Shown in pieces: positions 17,365-27,117 of a DNA stretch of 64,000 bases. The stretch comes from Ferirhizobium litorale. GTDB lineage: Bacteria > Pseudomonadota > Alphaproteobacteria > Rhizobiales > Rhizobiaceae. The position numbers and the translations under genes were made by a program. The notes under the pieces are model-generated. The model ran no database searches. It had not been told where the DNA came from and saw only the letters and a program-made list of their open reading frames with translations. Position 1 is the first letter of the stretch; each line of letters opens with the position of its first letter. The DNA lies in NCBI GenBank assembly GCA_030028905.1, contig JALDYZ010000008.1, positions 124,001 to 188,000 on the forward strand, given 5' to 3'.

Positions 17365-18060
17365 GTGAATAGCGGCTCCGATGCACTTGAGACGATCCGT
17401 GCGGTTCTGGAACCGCACGGAATTCTTGTGCGCGGGATAGTCAATTTCGACATAATTGAAGACCGGCCGCTGCTCGACGATGGCCGTGCCGCGCAAGCCG
17501 TCGTGCTGCTCGGAAATGTCGGCGGGTCGTTGTGGCAACCGTTTTCGCGGTGGCGCGAGGAGCAGGCAGAACGCAGTCTGGCCGACCCGCTGGACACGTG
17601 GTCGAAGTCGACGATCCGGCCCCTCGCGAATGGGCTCGGCGCCACCGCCTGGTTTCCCTCCGATCCCCCCTGGAAGCCGTTCCAGCAGTGGGCGGTCAGG
17701 GCGGAAGGGCTCGGGACCTCGCCACTCGGCATTCTCATCCATCCCCGGTTCGGGCCTTGGCACGGCTATCGCGGTGCCCTTGGCTTTGCCGACAAGATGC
17801 CGGGCGGCCCGTCGATCGTGGCCTCGCAGCATCCCTGCGATGAGTGTCTGGACAAGCCATGCCTTTCCAGCTGTCCGGCACGGGCAGTCACCTGCGCCGG
17901 CTTCGACGTCGGGCGTTGCCGGGCCCATCTCGTGACGGAAGCTGGCGTATCCGGCTGCATGTGGAGCGGCTGTCTTGCCCGCCATGCCTGCCCGGTCGGG
18001 GAAGCTTACCGATATCCGGCCGAGCAATTGCGGTTCCATATGGCGGCACTGTCGCTATAA
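17365..18060 (+). CDS. 4Fe-4S double-cluster protein (QueG-like ferredoxin)
   Basis: 231 residues starting at GTG 17365 with AGGGG just upstream. The C-terminal third holds the Cys pattern of an 8Fe ferredoxin-like domain: HPCDECLDKPCLSSCPARAV (C-x2-C-x4-C-x3-C-P), then RCRAHLVTE, then SGCMWSGC and ACPVG. This is the layout of the Fe-S half of epoxyqueuosine reductase, but the cobalamin-binding N-terminal domain of QueG is not evident. It is 101 bp after mttB in the same direction. A possible job is low-potential electron supply to the corrinoid activator (inference). Confidence 0.75.
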   Translation: MNSGSDALETIRAVLEPHGILVRGIVNFDIIEDRPLLDDGRAAQAVVLLGNVGGSLWQPFSRWREEQAERSLADPLDTWSKSTIRPLANGLGATAWFPSDPPWKPFQQWAVRAEGLGTSPLGILIHPRFGPWHGYRGALGFADKMPGGPSIVASQHPCDECLDKPCLSSCPARAVTCAGFDVGRCRAHLVTEAGVSGCMWSGCLARHACPVGEAYRYPAEQLRFHMAALSL

Positions 18061-18097
18061 AATGCCGGAAGCAAACCGAACGAATCGGAGTCGGCGT

Positions 18098-18847
18098 ATG
18101 CGAGCGAAAGCGATGCTTCTGGCGGCGATTGCGTGGCTGCTTGCCGCGAGCGGCCTGGCTGCGGCCGAACCCTGCAGCAACGTCAGCCATTCCGGCGCGC
18201 GCTACCTCGTCTGTACCTTCCAGCCGTCCGTATCGACCATCCGCGTCTTCAATGCCGATCAAGGCGGAAAGCCTTATGGCAGTTTCCGCTCACTGGAGGC
18301 AGCGCTTGAGCGCCAGGGGGAGTTCCTCCAGTTCGCCACCAACGGCGGAATGTATCATCCCGACATGCGGCCGGTCGGGCTTCTTGTCGAAAACGGCAAA
18401 CAGAAAAAGCCTGCCGTCACCGGCGGGGGCTGGGGAAACTTTCACCTGCTGCCGAACGGCATTTTCTACATCGGGGCCGGCAGGGCCGGTGTCATGGAAA
18501 CAAATACCTTTCTCGCTTCCGGCATCAAGCCCGCGTTTGCGACCCAATCCGGGCCGATGCTGGTGATCGACGGCCGGCTGCATCCGAAATTCCTGCCGGA
18601 CAGCGACAGCTTCAAGATCCGCAACGGCGTCGGTATCGACGGCAAGGGGCGCGTCCGCTTCGTGATCTCGGACGATCCGGTGCGCTTCCACGACCTCGCG
18701 ACGCTGTTCCGTGACAAGCTCGGCTGCCGCAATGCGCTCTACCTGGATGGGACGATTTCAAGCCTGTACTGGCCGCAAGGCGGGCGCCGTGATGCGCTGT
18801 TCCCGCTGGGGCCCATCATCGCCGTTGTCGGCATCGCCCGCAAATAA
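18098..18847 (+). CDS. exported phosphodiester glycosidase-like protein (NAGPA/DUF2233)
   Basis: 249 residues from ATG 18098 with CGGAGT upstream. It begins with a Sec signal peptide (AMLLAAIAWLLAASGLAAAE). The body has the NAGPA pattern: FATNGGMYH, PVGLLVENGK, FATQSGPMLVIDG, and near the end RNALYLDGTISSLY. Members remove N-acetylglucosamine from phosphodiesters; the bacterial substrates are mostly unknown. It should act in the periplasm. A link to the methyltransfer locus is not evident. It ends 6 bp from the convergent hypothetical gene. Confidence 0.8.
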   Translation: MRAKAMLLAAIAWLLAASGLAAAEPCSNVSHSGARYLVCTFQPSVSTIRVFNADQGGKPYGSFRSLEAALERQGEFLQFATNGGMYHPDMRPVGLLVENGKQKKPAVTGGGWGNFHLLPNGIFYIGAGRAGVMETNTFLASGIKPAFATQSGPMLVIDGRLHPKFLPDSDSFKIRNGVGIDGKGRVRFVISDDPVRFHDLATLFRDKLGCRNALYLDGTISSLYWPQGGRRDALFPLGPIIAVVGIARK

Positions 18848-18853
18848 CTGCCG

Positions 18854-19201
18854 TCAGGCCTGCGGATAGGCCTTCTGCAGGCCGCCGGACCTGGCGAGAC
18901 CGTTTCTGAATGCCGCATAGGCGGGATGCTGGCTGGAACGGGCCACTTCCATCATCCGGACCTGCAGGCGCGACGGAGCGTTGGCGCCGATCCATTCGCC
19001 ACACTTTTCCAGCTTGAGGGAATTCAGGAACTTCGCTTCGGACGCCTGGTGCAGGTAGAGGTATACGCCTTCGAGCAGATTGTCGTCCTGTTGCGGATTT
19101 TCGAAGACGAGTTTCAGGAAGGAACTGTCGGATTGCCCGAGCGCCGAAAGCTTGCTCGCGACGGTTTCGCGATCCGGGAATGAAGCTGAGGTACCGGACA
19201 T
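18854..19201 (-). CDS. hypothetical protein downstream of bmt
   Basis: 115 residues with AGGAGAG before ATG 19199-19201. No signal peptide, no membrane segment. It is mainly helical, with DNLLEGVYLYLHQASEAKFLNSLKLEKCGEWIGAN in the centre. I do not recognise the family. It lies 113 bp after the bmt stop on the same strand with no obvious terminator between, so it may be the last gene of the proXWV-bmt run. Confidence 0.6.
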   Translation of the reverse strand: MSGTSASFPDRETVASKLSALGQSDSSFLKLVFENPQQDDNLLEGVYLYLHQASEAKFLNSLKLEKCGEWIGANAPSRLQVRMMEVARSSQHPAYAAFRNGLARSGGLQKAYPQA

Positions 19202-19314
19202 TGATGTCTCTCCTGTTCATGCGTGTATCGAGGAGAGGGGATAGGCCGGGCAGCCTGCGCGAGGCTGACGCCCTGCGCAACGTGGATGATGCGCAGGGAC
19301 AACTGTCTGAATGC

Positions 19315-20328
19315 TCAGCCGCGGCGGCGGCCGCTGCGTTCGCGGGCCGGAGCCGCGTCATCCGCGGTCTTGTTGCGCAGCGGGCCGATCAGTTCGACGA
19401 TGGTTTCGATCGTCGGGCGCGCGCGCGGCGTGTGGCTGTCGAGTGCCTGGCGCATTGCGGCCAGATGGCCGCAGGACGTGCCGCAGCATCCGCCGATGAT
19501 CCTGGCGCCGGCATCGCGGGCAAGGCGGGCATATTCGGCCATCAGTGGCGGCGTGCCGGAATAGTGGATTTCCGAGCCGCGGAATTCGGGAATGCCGCAA
19601 TTGCCCTTGATGATGATCGTCGCTTCCGGATCAGCATTGGACATGTCGAGCAGGCTGGCGAGAATGTCCGAGGCGCCGACGCCGCAATTGGCGCCCACCG
19701 CCACCGGACCGCTGCCGATGTCACTGGCAATGCCGTGGATGTCGCGCGGATGAAGGCCCATCATTGTCTTGCCGGCGGTGTCGAACGAGCCGGTATAGGT
19801 GTAGGGCAGGCCCACCTTGTCGGCCGCTTCGGCAGCAGCGCGGATCTCGTCCGGCGAGGACATGGTCTCGATCCAGGCGATATCGGCGCCGCCGGCCTTC
19901 AGGCCTTCCATCTGCTCGGCGAAGGCGGCAACCGCATCTTCGTAGACCAGCGCACCAAGCGGGATCAGAAGTTCGCCGGTCGGGCCGACGGAGCCGGCGA
20001 CGATGACTTTGCGGCCGGCATTGTCGGCCACGGCGCGGGCAATCTCCGCAGCCTTGCGGTTGAGATCGTGCACGCGATCCTCGGCCTGGTGCAGCTTCAG
20101 CCGGTGGCGGGTGCCGCCAAACGTGTTGGTCAGGATGATGTCGGCACCGGCATCGACGAAATCCTGGTGCAGCTTGGTGATCCGCTCGGGATGGGCTTCG
20201 TTCCAGAGTTCGGGCGCTTCGCCGGCTTCCAGCCCCATGGCGAACAGGCTTGTTCCGGTCGCGCCGTCGGCGAGCAGCACACCCCTTTCGGCCAGGAGTT
20301 CGGAAAGCGGGTTGGCAATGGCGGTCAT
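19315..20328 (-). CDS. bmt: betaine-homocysteine S-methyltransferase (homocysteine methyltransferase family)
   Basis: 337 residues from ATG 20326-20328 with AGAGGAC upstream. It has the Pfam S-methyl_trans barrel with DGATGTSLF at the N-terminus and zinc ligands Cys215 (GANCG), Cys281 and Cys282 (GGCCG), as in human BHMT. It moves a methyl group from glycine betaine (or dimethylglycine or another donor) to homocysteine, giving methionine. It sits at the end of the importer genes, which fits betaine as donor. The last ~16 residues (APARERSGRRRG) are an Arg-rich tail. A 16-bp perfect palindrome lies 39 bp upstream of the start. Confidence 0.9.
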   Translation of the reverse strand: MTAIANPLSELLAERGVLLADGATGTSLFAMGLEAGEAPELWNEAHPERITKLHQDFVDAGADIILTNTFGGTRHRLKLHQAEDRVHDLNRKAAEIARAVADNAGRKVIVAGSVGPTGELLIPLGALVYEDAVAAFAEQMEGLKAGGADIAWIETMSSPDEIRAAAEAADKVGLPYTYTGSFDTAGKTMMGLHPRDIHGIASDIGSGPVAVGANCGVGASDILASLLDMSNADPEATIIIKGNCGIPEFRGSEIHYSGTPPLMAEYARLARDAGARIIGGCCGTSCGHLAAMRQALDSHTPRARPTIETIVELIGPLRNKTADDAAPARERSGRRRG

Positions 20329-20366
20329 GGCGATGAAGTCCTCTATCTCGAAATTCGATTGAACGT

Positions 20367-20382
20367 ATAAAGATATCTTTAT
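20367..20382. promoter_or_regulatory. 16-bp perfect palindrome upstream of bmt, putative SahR-type operator
   Basis: ATAAAGATATCTTTAT reads the same on both strands and lies in the 139-bp gap between proV and bmt. From memory, AT-rich palindromes of this form precede methionine-cycle genes in alphaproteobacteria and are assigned to the ArsR-family S-adenosylhomocysteine sensor SahR. The palindrome itself is direct observation; the regulator is inference. Confidence 0.65.
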
Positions 20383-20467
20383 GTCATTGCAACAGCAAAG
20401 GCGGCGCGCGATGTCGCAAAGCGGTGTTTGGCTTCGCGGGCGTTGGAAGGACGGGACGCGGCGGCGG

Positions 20468-21509
<1,042 letters not shown>

Positions 21510-21517
<8 letters not shown>

Positions 21518-22421
21518 GAATGACCTCCGTATGTTTTTGCAGGCGCCGGCCGTAGGCCTGGCTGGTCCGGTCGAATATGATGGCGATGACAACGAGCGCA
21601 AAGCCGTTGAGGAAGCCGATCGTAAAAAACTGGTTGGTGATCGCCTGCAGCACGTTCTTGCCGAGACCACCGACGCCGATCATCGAGGCGACGACCACCA
21701 TTGCCAGCGACATCATGATCGTCTGGTTGATGCCGGCCATGATCGTCGGCATAGCCAGCGGCACCTGCACATTGAAGAGCTTCTGCCGGTTGGACGAGCC
21801 GAAGGCGTCGGCGGCTTCGAGCACTTCCTTGTCGACCAGGCGGATGCCGAGGTTGGTCAGCCGTATCATCGGCGGGATCGCGTAGATCACGACTGCGATC
21901 AGGCCGGGGACCTTGCCGATGCCGAAGATCATCACCACCGGGATCAGGTAGACGAAGCTCGGCATCGTCTGCATGACGTCGAGGACCGGATTGACCACGG
22001 CCTGGATGCGATCAGACCGGGCCATCAGGATGCCGATGGGAATGCCCAGCGCAACCGCGACAAGCGTGCACACCGTCACCATCGCCAGCGTGATCATCGT
22101 GTCCTGCCAGAGCCCGACAAGGCCGATCAGCAGCATCGCCGCCGCGGTGCCGAGGACGATCCGGGCATTGCGGCTGACGGCGTAGACGATGGCCAGCATC
22201 ACGACCAGGAAGACGAACCACGGCGCCGAGACGAACAGGTCCTGCAGCCAGTTCAGGAACCATTGCAGCGGCTGCATCATCTGGTTCAGCGTGTCGCCGT
22301 AGCTGCGCACGAGCGCCTTGAAGCCGAGATCCACCGTCTTCTTGAACTCGCGCATGAAGTCGTCGTTGATTGCCGGAAAGGTACAGAGAACCTCCGGCAG
22401 ATAGGTGCAGGTCAACGCCAT
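21510..22421 (-). CDS. proW: betaine-type ABC transporter permease
   Basis: 303 residues with AAGGTGAG before ATG 22419-22421. It has the BPD_transp_1 fold with about six to seven membrane helices and the EAA loop EAADAFGSSNRQKLFNVQVPLA. The ~50-residue N-terminal tail before the first helix is typical of ProW. It partners with the ProV-like ATPase (8-bp overlap) and the binding protein upstream. Confidence 0.92.
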
Positions 22422-22543
22422 CTGCTCACCTTTTCATGGATGTTCCTCGGTTCATCCTCCGCGATCTCCAGTGACGACGACGATGCGGTCGGCGCTCCGT
22501 GATCGGCATGGCGGAGGCGGAAGTGCTGGCGGGATCTGCTGTC

Positions 22544-22572
22544 GCCCGATGGGCCGGTTAGGCCCGTCGGGC
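22544..22572. repeat. inter-cistronic hairpin between proX and proW
   Basis: GCCCGATGGGCC pairs with GGCCCGTCGGGC (one G-T wobble) around a 5-nt loop, just after proX. Such hairpins commonly protect a binding-protein mRNA and raise its level over the membrane components. No T tract. Confidence 0.6.
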
Positions 22573-22587
22573 AGTCGCGTAGCCGGT

Positions 22588-23586
22588 TCAAAGCCCGGCC
22601 TTGACCTTTTCGGCAACGTCGGGCGCCACCCAGGTCGCCCAAAGCTCGGGGTAGGTCTTCATGAAGTATTTGGCGCCGTCCTCGTTGGTTGCCTGGTTGT
22701 CATCCATCCAGGCGAGAACCTTGCCCACGGTCTGGTTGTCCCATTTCCGCGTCTTCACATACTCCATCGCCACCTCCGCCTTTTCGGAGAAGGCCTTGGT
22801 CACGACCGTATAGACATCCGATGAGGGATAGGAGTTCACCTTCGGCTCCGCACAATCCGGCACCGCCGTGCAGGCGTCCCACTCTGCCTTGTTGTGCTCG
22901 ACGCCGAAGCTCAGCTTGATCATATCGTATTTGCCGAGGATCGCCGTCGGAGCCCAGTAGTAGCCGAACCAGCCCTGCTTCTTCTCGAAGGCGCTGGCGA
23001 TCGAACCATCGAGCCCCGCCGCCGAACCGGGGTCGATCAACTGGAATCCATCCTTGTCGGCCGCGAGCGCGCGGTAAAGGTTCGAAGTCGACACCTGACA
23101 GTTCCAGCCCGAAGGGCAATTGAAGATCGCCGCCTTCGAGGGATCCTCCGGCGCCGGGAACAGGTCCGGATGCTTCAGCGCATCCTGGACGCTCTTGATG
23201 TCGGGATGGGCGTCGGCGAGGAATTTCGGGATCCACCAGCCTTGCACGCCGCCGTCGCTGAGGAGAGGGGCGGCGCGGATCAGGCGGCCTTCGGCCACGG
23301 CCGTGTCGAGGGCGGTGCGAAAGGAATCGATCCACATTTCCGGCGCCATGTCCGGTTCGGCCTTTTCGTTCATCGACGCGAAGGTCGGCATGGTGTCGCC
23401 CGTGACGAGCGTCACCTTGCAGCCGTAGCCGCTTTCGAGAATGATCTTGTCGACGTGGGCGGCGACGCCGGCCGAGGCCCAGTTCATTTCCGCGATGGAA
23501 ACGTCGCCGCATTCCGCCGCTTGCGCCGAGCCCGCCAAAGCAAAGAGGCCACCAGCGAGAAGAGTCGAAGCGAGTAACTTTCGCAT
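22588..23586 (-). CDS. proX: betaine-type ABC transporter substrate-binding protein
   Basis: 332 residues from ATG 23584-23586 with GGGAGGT upstream. A Sec signal peptide (LLAGGLFALAGSAQA-AE) is followed by an OpuAC-type binding domain, with aromatic-rich segments (MNWASAG, GWFGYYWAP, QGWWIPKF) that can build the Trp/Tyr box for a trimethylammonium group. Four Cys (FNCPSGWNC, ACTAVPDC) may form disulfides. It is the first gene of proXWV. Glycine betaine, proline betaine or carnitine cannot be told apart by eye. Confidence 0.9.
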   Translation of the reverse strand: MRKLLASTLLAGGLFALAGSAQAAECGDVSIAEMNWASAGVAAHVDKIILESGYGCKVTLVTGDTMPTFASMNEKAEPDMAPEMWIDSFRTALDTAVAEGRLIRAAPLLSDGGVQGWWIPKFLADAHPDIKSVQDALKHPDLFPAPEDPSKAAIFNCPSGWNCQVSTSNLYRALAADKDGFQLIDPGSAAGLDGSIASAFEKKQGWFGYYWAPTAILGKYDMIKLSFGVEHNKAEWDACTAVPDCAEPKVNSYPSSDVYTVVTKAFSEKAEVAMEYVKTRKWDNQTVGKVLAWMDDNQATNEDGAKYFMKTYPELWATWVAPDVAEKVKAGL

Positions 23587-24061
23587 GTCGTAAGACCTCC
23601 CAGTCTTCGTACCGTTTTGAAGCAACGGATCGGCCCCGCACACCAATATTGTCGATGGGCGCAGCGCTCGGGCGTTTACGGACCTTGGCGATCTGCAGAT
23701 ATCGCTGGGTCCCGTCATGCCGGCCCGGAATGTTCTGGTAAGGCAATCCCGAATGCAGCGGTAATTGTCTCGTCCTGGCGCCGGCAGACGAAGCCTACGG
23801 GTTCCGTGCCAGAAATCAACCTTCTCGCGTCATGAAAGTTGCAGAAGTTCGTGGCAACCCATTGTATCGGTTGAAGTTGCCTCGCGGCGTGCGATCATGG
23901 TCGCCTCGATTGAACATGTCGTAGCGCGCCCCGATTCCGCCATGTCAGCAGCGATGCGGAGACAAAAAGCCGTAATTCATCATTGCTTAAGTTCTCAATA
24001 ACCGTCCGGTAACAATCTGCGGTTATTGCTTGGTGCGTGGCGGGGGACAACCGCTGCCATG
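23587..24061. other. 475-bp intergenic region
   Basis: No convincing gene. It must hold the proX promoter on the minus strand. The base composition is lower in GC than its surroundings. Nothing else can be supported. Confidence 0.4.
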
Positions 24062-24180
24062 CTCCGGAAAAGGTATTGCGTCCCGGAGTTGAGCGAGCCC
24101 CGTGCGTATTTCGGGGCGGCCATTTATTGTTTTGGTAAACCGCGCCGACTTTCTCCGTCGTGCGCGGTTTTCGCTTTTGG
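24062..24180 (+). ncRNA. putative small RNA with three hairpins
   Basis: Three stem-loops follow in ~110 nt: CTCCGG...CCGGAG (24062-24088), GCCCCG...CGGGGC (24098-24118), and a terminator AAACCGCGC...GCGCGGTTT (24137-24170) with TTTT and CTTTT after it on the + strand. No coding frame explains the region. This is the layout of a trans-acting small RNA, but no clear promoter was found, so it may instead be a terminator and stray repeats. Confidence 0.35.
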
Positions 24181-24222
24181 GAGGGCACCGCCGCAGGGGA
24201 CGGTGTTCCACCCCTCGCGAGC

Positions 24223-24366
24223 TCAGCCGGCGTTGAAAGTGCGGATCAGGCCAAACGAGCTGAAACGGGTATCCAGTTCCTCCGTTCGCGTTGCGACACG
24301 GGCCTTCGGGACCTTGGCATCCCACGCGATCTGCACTGTGTTGTTCCTGTTGAAGATGTACACCAT
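24223..24366 (-). CDS. 47-residue hypothetical protein
   Basis: ATG 24364-24366 has a good GAGGAAA site 6-7 nt upstream. The product starts MVYIFNRNNTVQIAWD and ends SSFGLIRTFNAG, with a protein-like composition (Phe, Tyr, Trp, Asn) unlike the Arg/Pro/Ala-rich frames typical of this GC-rich DNA. Not recognised. It is divergent from cobQ. Confidence 0.45.
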   Translation of the reverse strand: MVYIFNRNNTVQIAWDAKVPKARVATRTEELDTRFSSFGLIRTFNAG

Positions 24367-24615
24367 CGGGGTTTCCTCGCGGCCGTTTCCAGCCATTCTG
24401 TTGTTGCGTGTTTTCGGCAGCGAGATATTCCTGCATAGGGTCGCTTTCAATGGCGAAAGCCGTCGTCCGATGTCGCAAACAGAAAGATGATCGGGCGTGC
24501 TGCAATTCAGTAGTGAATCGGGGCGAAATCGGCGTTCGGGGCGTGCCGAAACCGTGGCATTTTTGCTGCATCGCAAGGGGTTTAGTATGGATTTGCAATT
24601 TCGAAGAGGCGGGGC

Positions 24616-26073
24616 ATGAAGCGGGCGATCATGCTTCAGGGCACGGGTTCCGATGTCGGAAAGACGGTGCTCGTCGCCGGGCTCTGCCGGCTGGCCGCGA
24701 ACCGCGGCATTTCGGTGCGTCCGTTCAAGCCGCAGAACATGTCCAACAACGCCGCGGTCGCCGATGACGGCGGCGAGATCGGGCGCGCCCAGTGGCTGCA
24801 GGCCTGGGCGGCGAAGGTGCCGTCCTCGGTCCACATGAATCCGGTGCTTCTCAAGCCGCAATCCGACACCGGCAGCCAGATCATCCTGCAGGGCAAGGTT
24901 TTCGGACAGGCCAAGGGCCGCGACTACCAGCGGCTGAAGCCGAAACTGCTCGATGCGGTTCTGGAAAGTTTCGAAACGGTCAGTGAGGGGGCCGATCTCG
25001 TCATCGTCGAAGGTGCCGGTTCGCCCGCCGAGATCAATCTGCGCGCCGGCGATATCGCCAATATGGGCTTTGCCACGCGGGCGGGCGTTCCCGTTGTGTT
25101 GGTCGGGGACATCGACCGTGGCGGGGTGATCGCTTCGCTGGTCGGCACCCATGCGATCCTTCCCGAAGTCGACCGGAAGATGATCGCCGGATACATCATC
25201 AACAAGTTCCGCGGCGACGTCTCGCTGTTCGATGACGGCATTGCCTCGGTCGGGGCCTTCACCGGCTGGCCGTGCTTCGGCGTCGTGCCATGGCTGAAAT
25301 CGGCCGCGCGGCTGCCGGCCGAAGATTCCGTCGTCCTCGAGCGTCTCGCACGTTCCGACCAGGCAGGCGCGCTGAAGGTGGCGGTGCCGGTGCTGTCGCG
25401 TATCGCCAATTTCGACGATTTCGATCCACTCGGAGCCGAACCCGATATCGACCTCGTCTTCGTCCGTCCGGGCGAGGCGATGCCGTCCGATTGCGGCCTG
25501 ATCGTCATACCCGGATCGAAGTCGACGATCGGCGACCTGGAAGACCTGCGCCGCAACGGATGGGACCTGGACATCGCCATGCATGTGCGCCGCGGCGGCC
25601 GCGTCATCGGCATTTGTGGCGGCTACCAGATGCTCGGCCGCGTCGTTCGCGATCCGCTCGGGCTGGAGGGTGGCGTGCGGGAAGCGCCGGGTCTCGGCCT
25701 GCTCGATGTCGAAACCGACATGGCGCCGGAAAAGACGGTGCGCAACAGCCGAGCCCGCTCGGTGGAACATGACGTCGAACTGTCGGGCTACGAGATCCAT
25801 CTCGGCGTGACGCAAGGGCCCGATTGCGCTCGACCTGCGGTGACGATCGACGGTCGGCCGGATGGCGCCGTTTCCGCCGATGGCCGCGTTTCGGGCACCT
25901 ATCTGCACGGCCTCTTTGCCAGCGATTCCTATCGCGCCGCCCTGCTGAAGGGGTTCGGCATCGAAGGCGGGCAGGCGAGCTACCGTCAGGGGGTGGAAGA
26001 GGCGCTCGATGCGGTCGCAGCCGAACTGGAAGCCGCGCTGGACAAGGCCTGGCTGGACGGGCTCATAGGCTAG
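24616..26073 (+). CDS. cobQ: cobyric acid synthase
   Basis: 485 residues, the normal CobQ length. An N-terminal dethiobiotin-synthetase-like ATP domain has GTGSDVGKT; a C-terminal glutamine amidotransferase has the nucleophile Cys in GICGGYQMLG. It amidates the b, d, e and g side chains of adenosylcobyrinate a,c-diamide. It stands alone, 1.7 kb from the riboswitch-led operon, with no riboswitch in front of it. A hairpin follows the stop. Confidence 0.95.
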   Translation: MKRAIMLQGTGSDVGKTVLVAGLCRLAANRGISVRPFKPQNMSNNAAVADDGGEIGRAQWLQAWAAKVPSSVHMNPVLLKPQSDTGSQIILQGKVFGQAKGRDYQRLKPKLLDAVLESFETVSEGADLVIVEGAGSPAEINLRAGDIANMGFATRAGVPVVLVGDIDRGGVIASLVGTHAILPEVDRKMIAGYIINKFRGDVSLFDDGIASVGAFTGWPCFGVVPWLKSAARLPAEDSVVLERLARSDQAGALKVAVPVLSRIANFDDFDPLGAEPDIDLVFVRPGEAMPSDCGLIVIPGSKSTIGDLEDLRRNGWDLDIAMHVRRGGRVIGICGGYQMLGRVVRDPLGLEGGVREAPGLGLLDVETDMAPEKTVRNSRARSVEHDVELSGYEIHLGVTQGPDCARPAVTIDGRPDGAVSADGRVSGTYLHGLFASDSYRAALLKGFGIEGGQASYRQGVEEALDAVAAELEAALDKAWLDGLIG

Positions 26074-26100
26074 CGGGGACGGCAGGGGCCGTCCCGCGCT
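26072..26100. terminator. hairpin between cobQ and desaturase
   Basis: GCGGGGACGG...CCGTCCCGC lies directly at the cobQ stop, between convergent genes. T-poor, so strength is uncertain. Confidence 0.45.
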
Positions 26101-26106
26101 GTCGGT

Positions 26107-27117
26107 TCAGACGGCGGCGGGCATCCGTCGGCGTGCCTCTCGGAACGAAATCAGCCGCTTGCTTTGCTCGTCCCATAGTGTCAGCGGCACGCATTTGAGG
26201 CTTTGCCAGAACGTCAGCCGTCCGATCTCCTTCAGTTCCGGATAATCCTTGAGGATCTGCGGCAACCGGTGGAACGGAATGCGGCTGGAAAGATGGTGGA
26301 CGTGATGGATGCCGATATTGCCGGTGAGCCACATCAGCGGCTTCGGCAGATCGTAGAACGAACTGCCGTGCAGGGCGGCATTGTCACGCTGCCACTCTTC
26401 AGTCCGCTCCCAGTGCGCGTGTTCGAACTGATGCTGCACGTAGAACAGCCACACGCCGATCGAGGCGCCGATCACCACGATCGGGACCTGCACCAGAAGG
26501 AACGCCTTGAGGCCGATGGCATAGATCAGCAGGCCGTAGATGGCCGCGATGCCGGCGTTGGTCGCCAGCGTGCTGACCCACGGCACGGGGCCCTTGTCCA
26601 TCGCGCCGACCGGCAGTCGGTGACGAAAGATGAACAGATAGGCCGGGCCGATCCCGAACATGACCAGCGGATGGCGGTAGAGCCGGTAGCGAAGACGCCC
26701 GGAGCGGCTGAGCGCCATGTATTCATCGACCGTCAGCGTGTCGATGTCGCCGAAACCCCGCTTGTCGAGGTTCCCCGAACTGGCGTGATGCAGGGCGTGC
26801 GAATGGCGCCAGTAGTCGTAGGGCGTCAGCGTCAGCACGCCGATTGCCCGGCCGACCCAGTCGTTCGCCAGCCGCGACGTGAACATCGAGCCGTGGCCGC
26901 AATCGTGCTGGATGATGAAGAGGCGGACCATGAGGCCGGCGGCCGGAAACACGGCGAGGAGGGCGAGAAGAGGGTGGACCGGCCACAACGCCCACGCCGC
27001 GACCCATGCGGTCGCGAACGGGACGATGGTGGCTGCGATCTCGAAAAGCGCTCGTCTGTCGTCGGGATCCTTGTAGGGCATCATCCGCGAGACCCATAGG
27101 CGGGTGGCGGAACTCAT
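26107..27117 (-). CDS. membrane fatty acid desaturase
   Basis: 336 residues with the three His boxes of the membrane desaturase family: HDCGH (~71-75), HSHALHH (~105-111) and HHVHH near residue 274. About four to six membrane helices. It is delta-12/delta-9-like by box spacing; it uses O2 and a di-iron centre to put a double bond in membrane lipids, or in a carotenoid-like substrate. No operon partners: cobQ is convergent and a cobalamin riboswitch lies upstream on the other strand, so it is probably unrelated to B12. Confidence 0.9.
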   Translation of the reverse strand: MSSATRLWVSRMMPYKDPDDRRALFEIAATIVPFATAWVAAWALWPVHPLLALLAVFPAAGLMVRLFIIQHDCGHGSMFTSRLANDWVGRAIGVLTLTPYDYWRHSHALHHASSGNLDKRGFGDIDTLTVDEYMALSRSGRLRYRLYRHPLVMFGIGPAYLFIFRHRLPVGAMDKGPVPWVSTLATNAGIAAIYGLLIYAIGLKAFLLVQVPIVVIGASIGVWLFYVQHQFEHAHWERTEEWQRDNAALHGSSFYDLPKPLMWLTGNIGIHHVHHLSSRIPFHRLPQILKDYPELKEIGRLTFWQSLKCVPLTLWDEQSKRLISFREARRRMPAAV

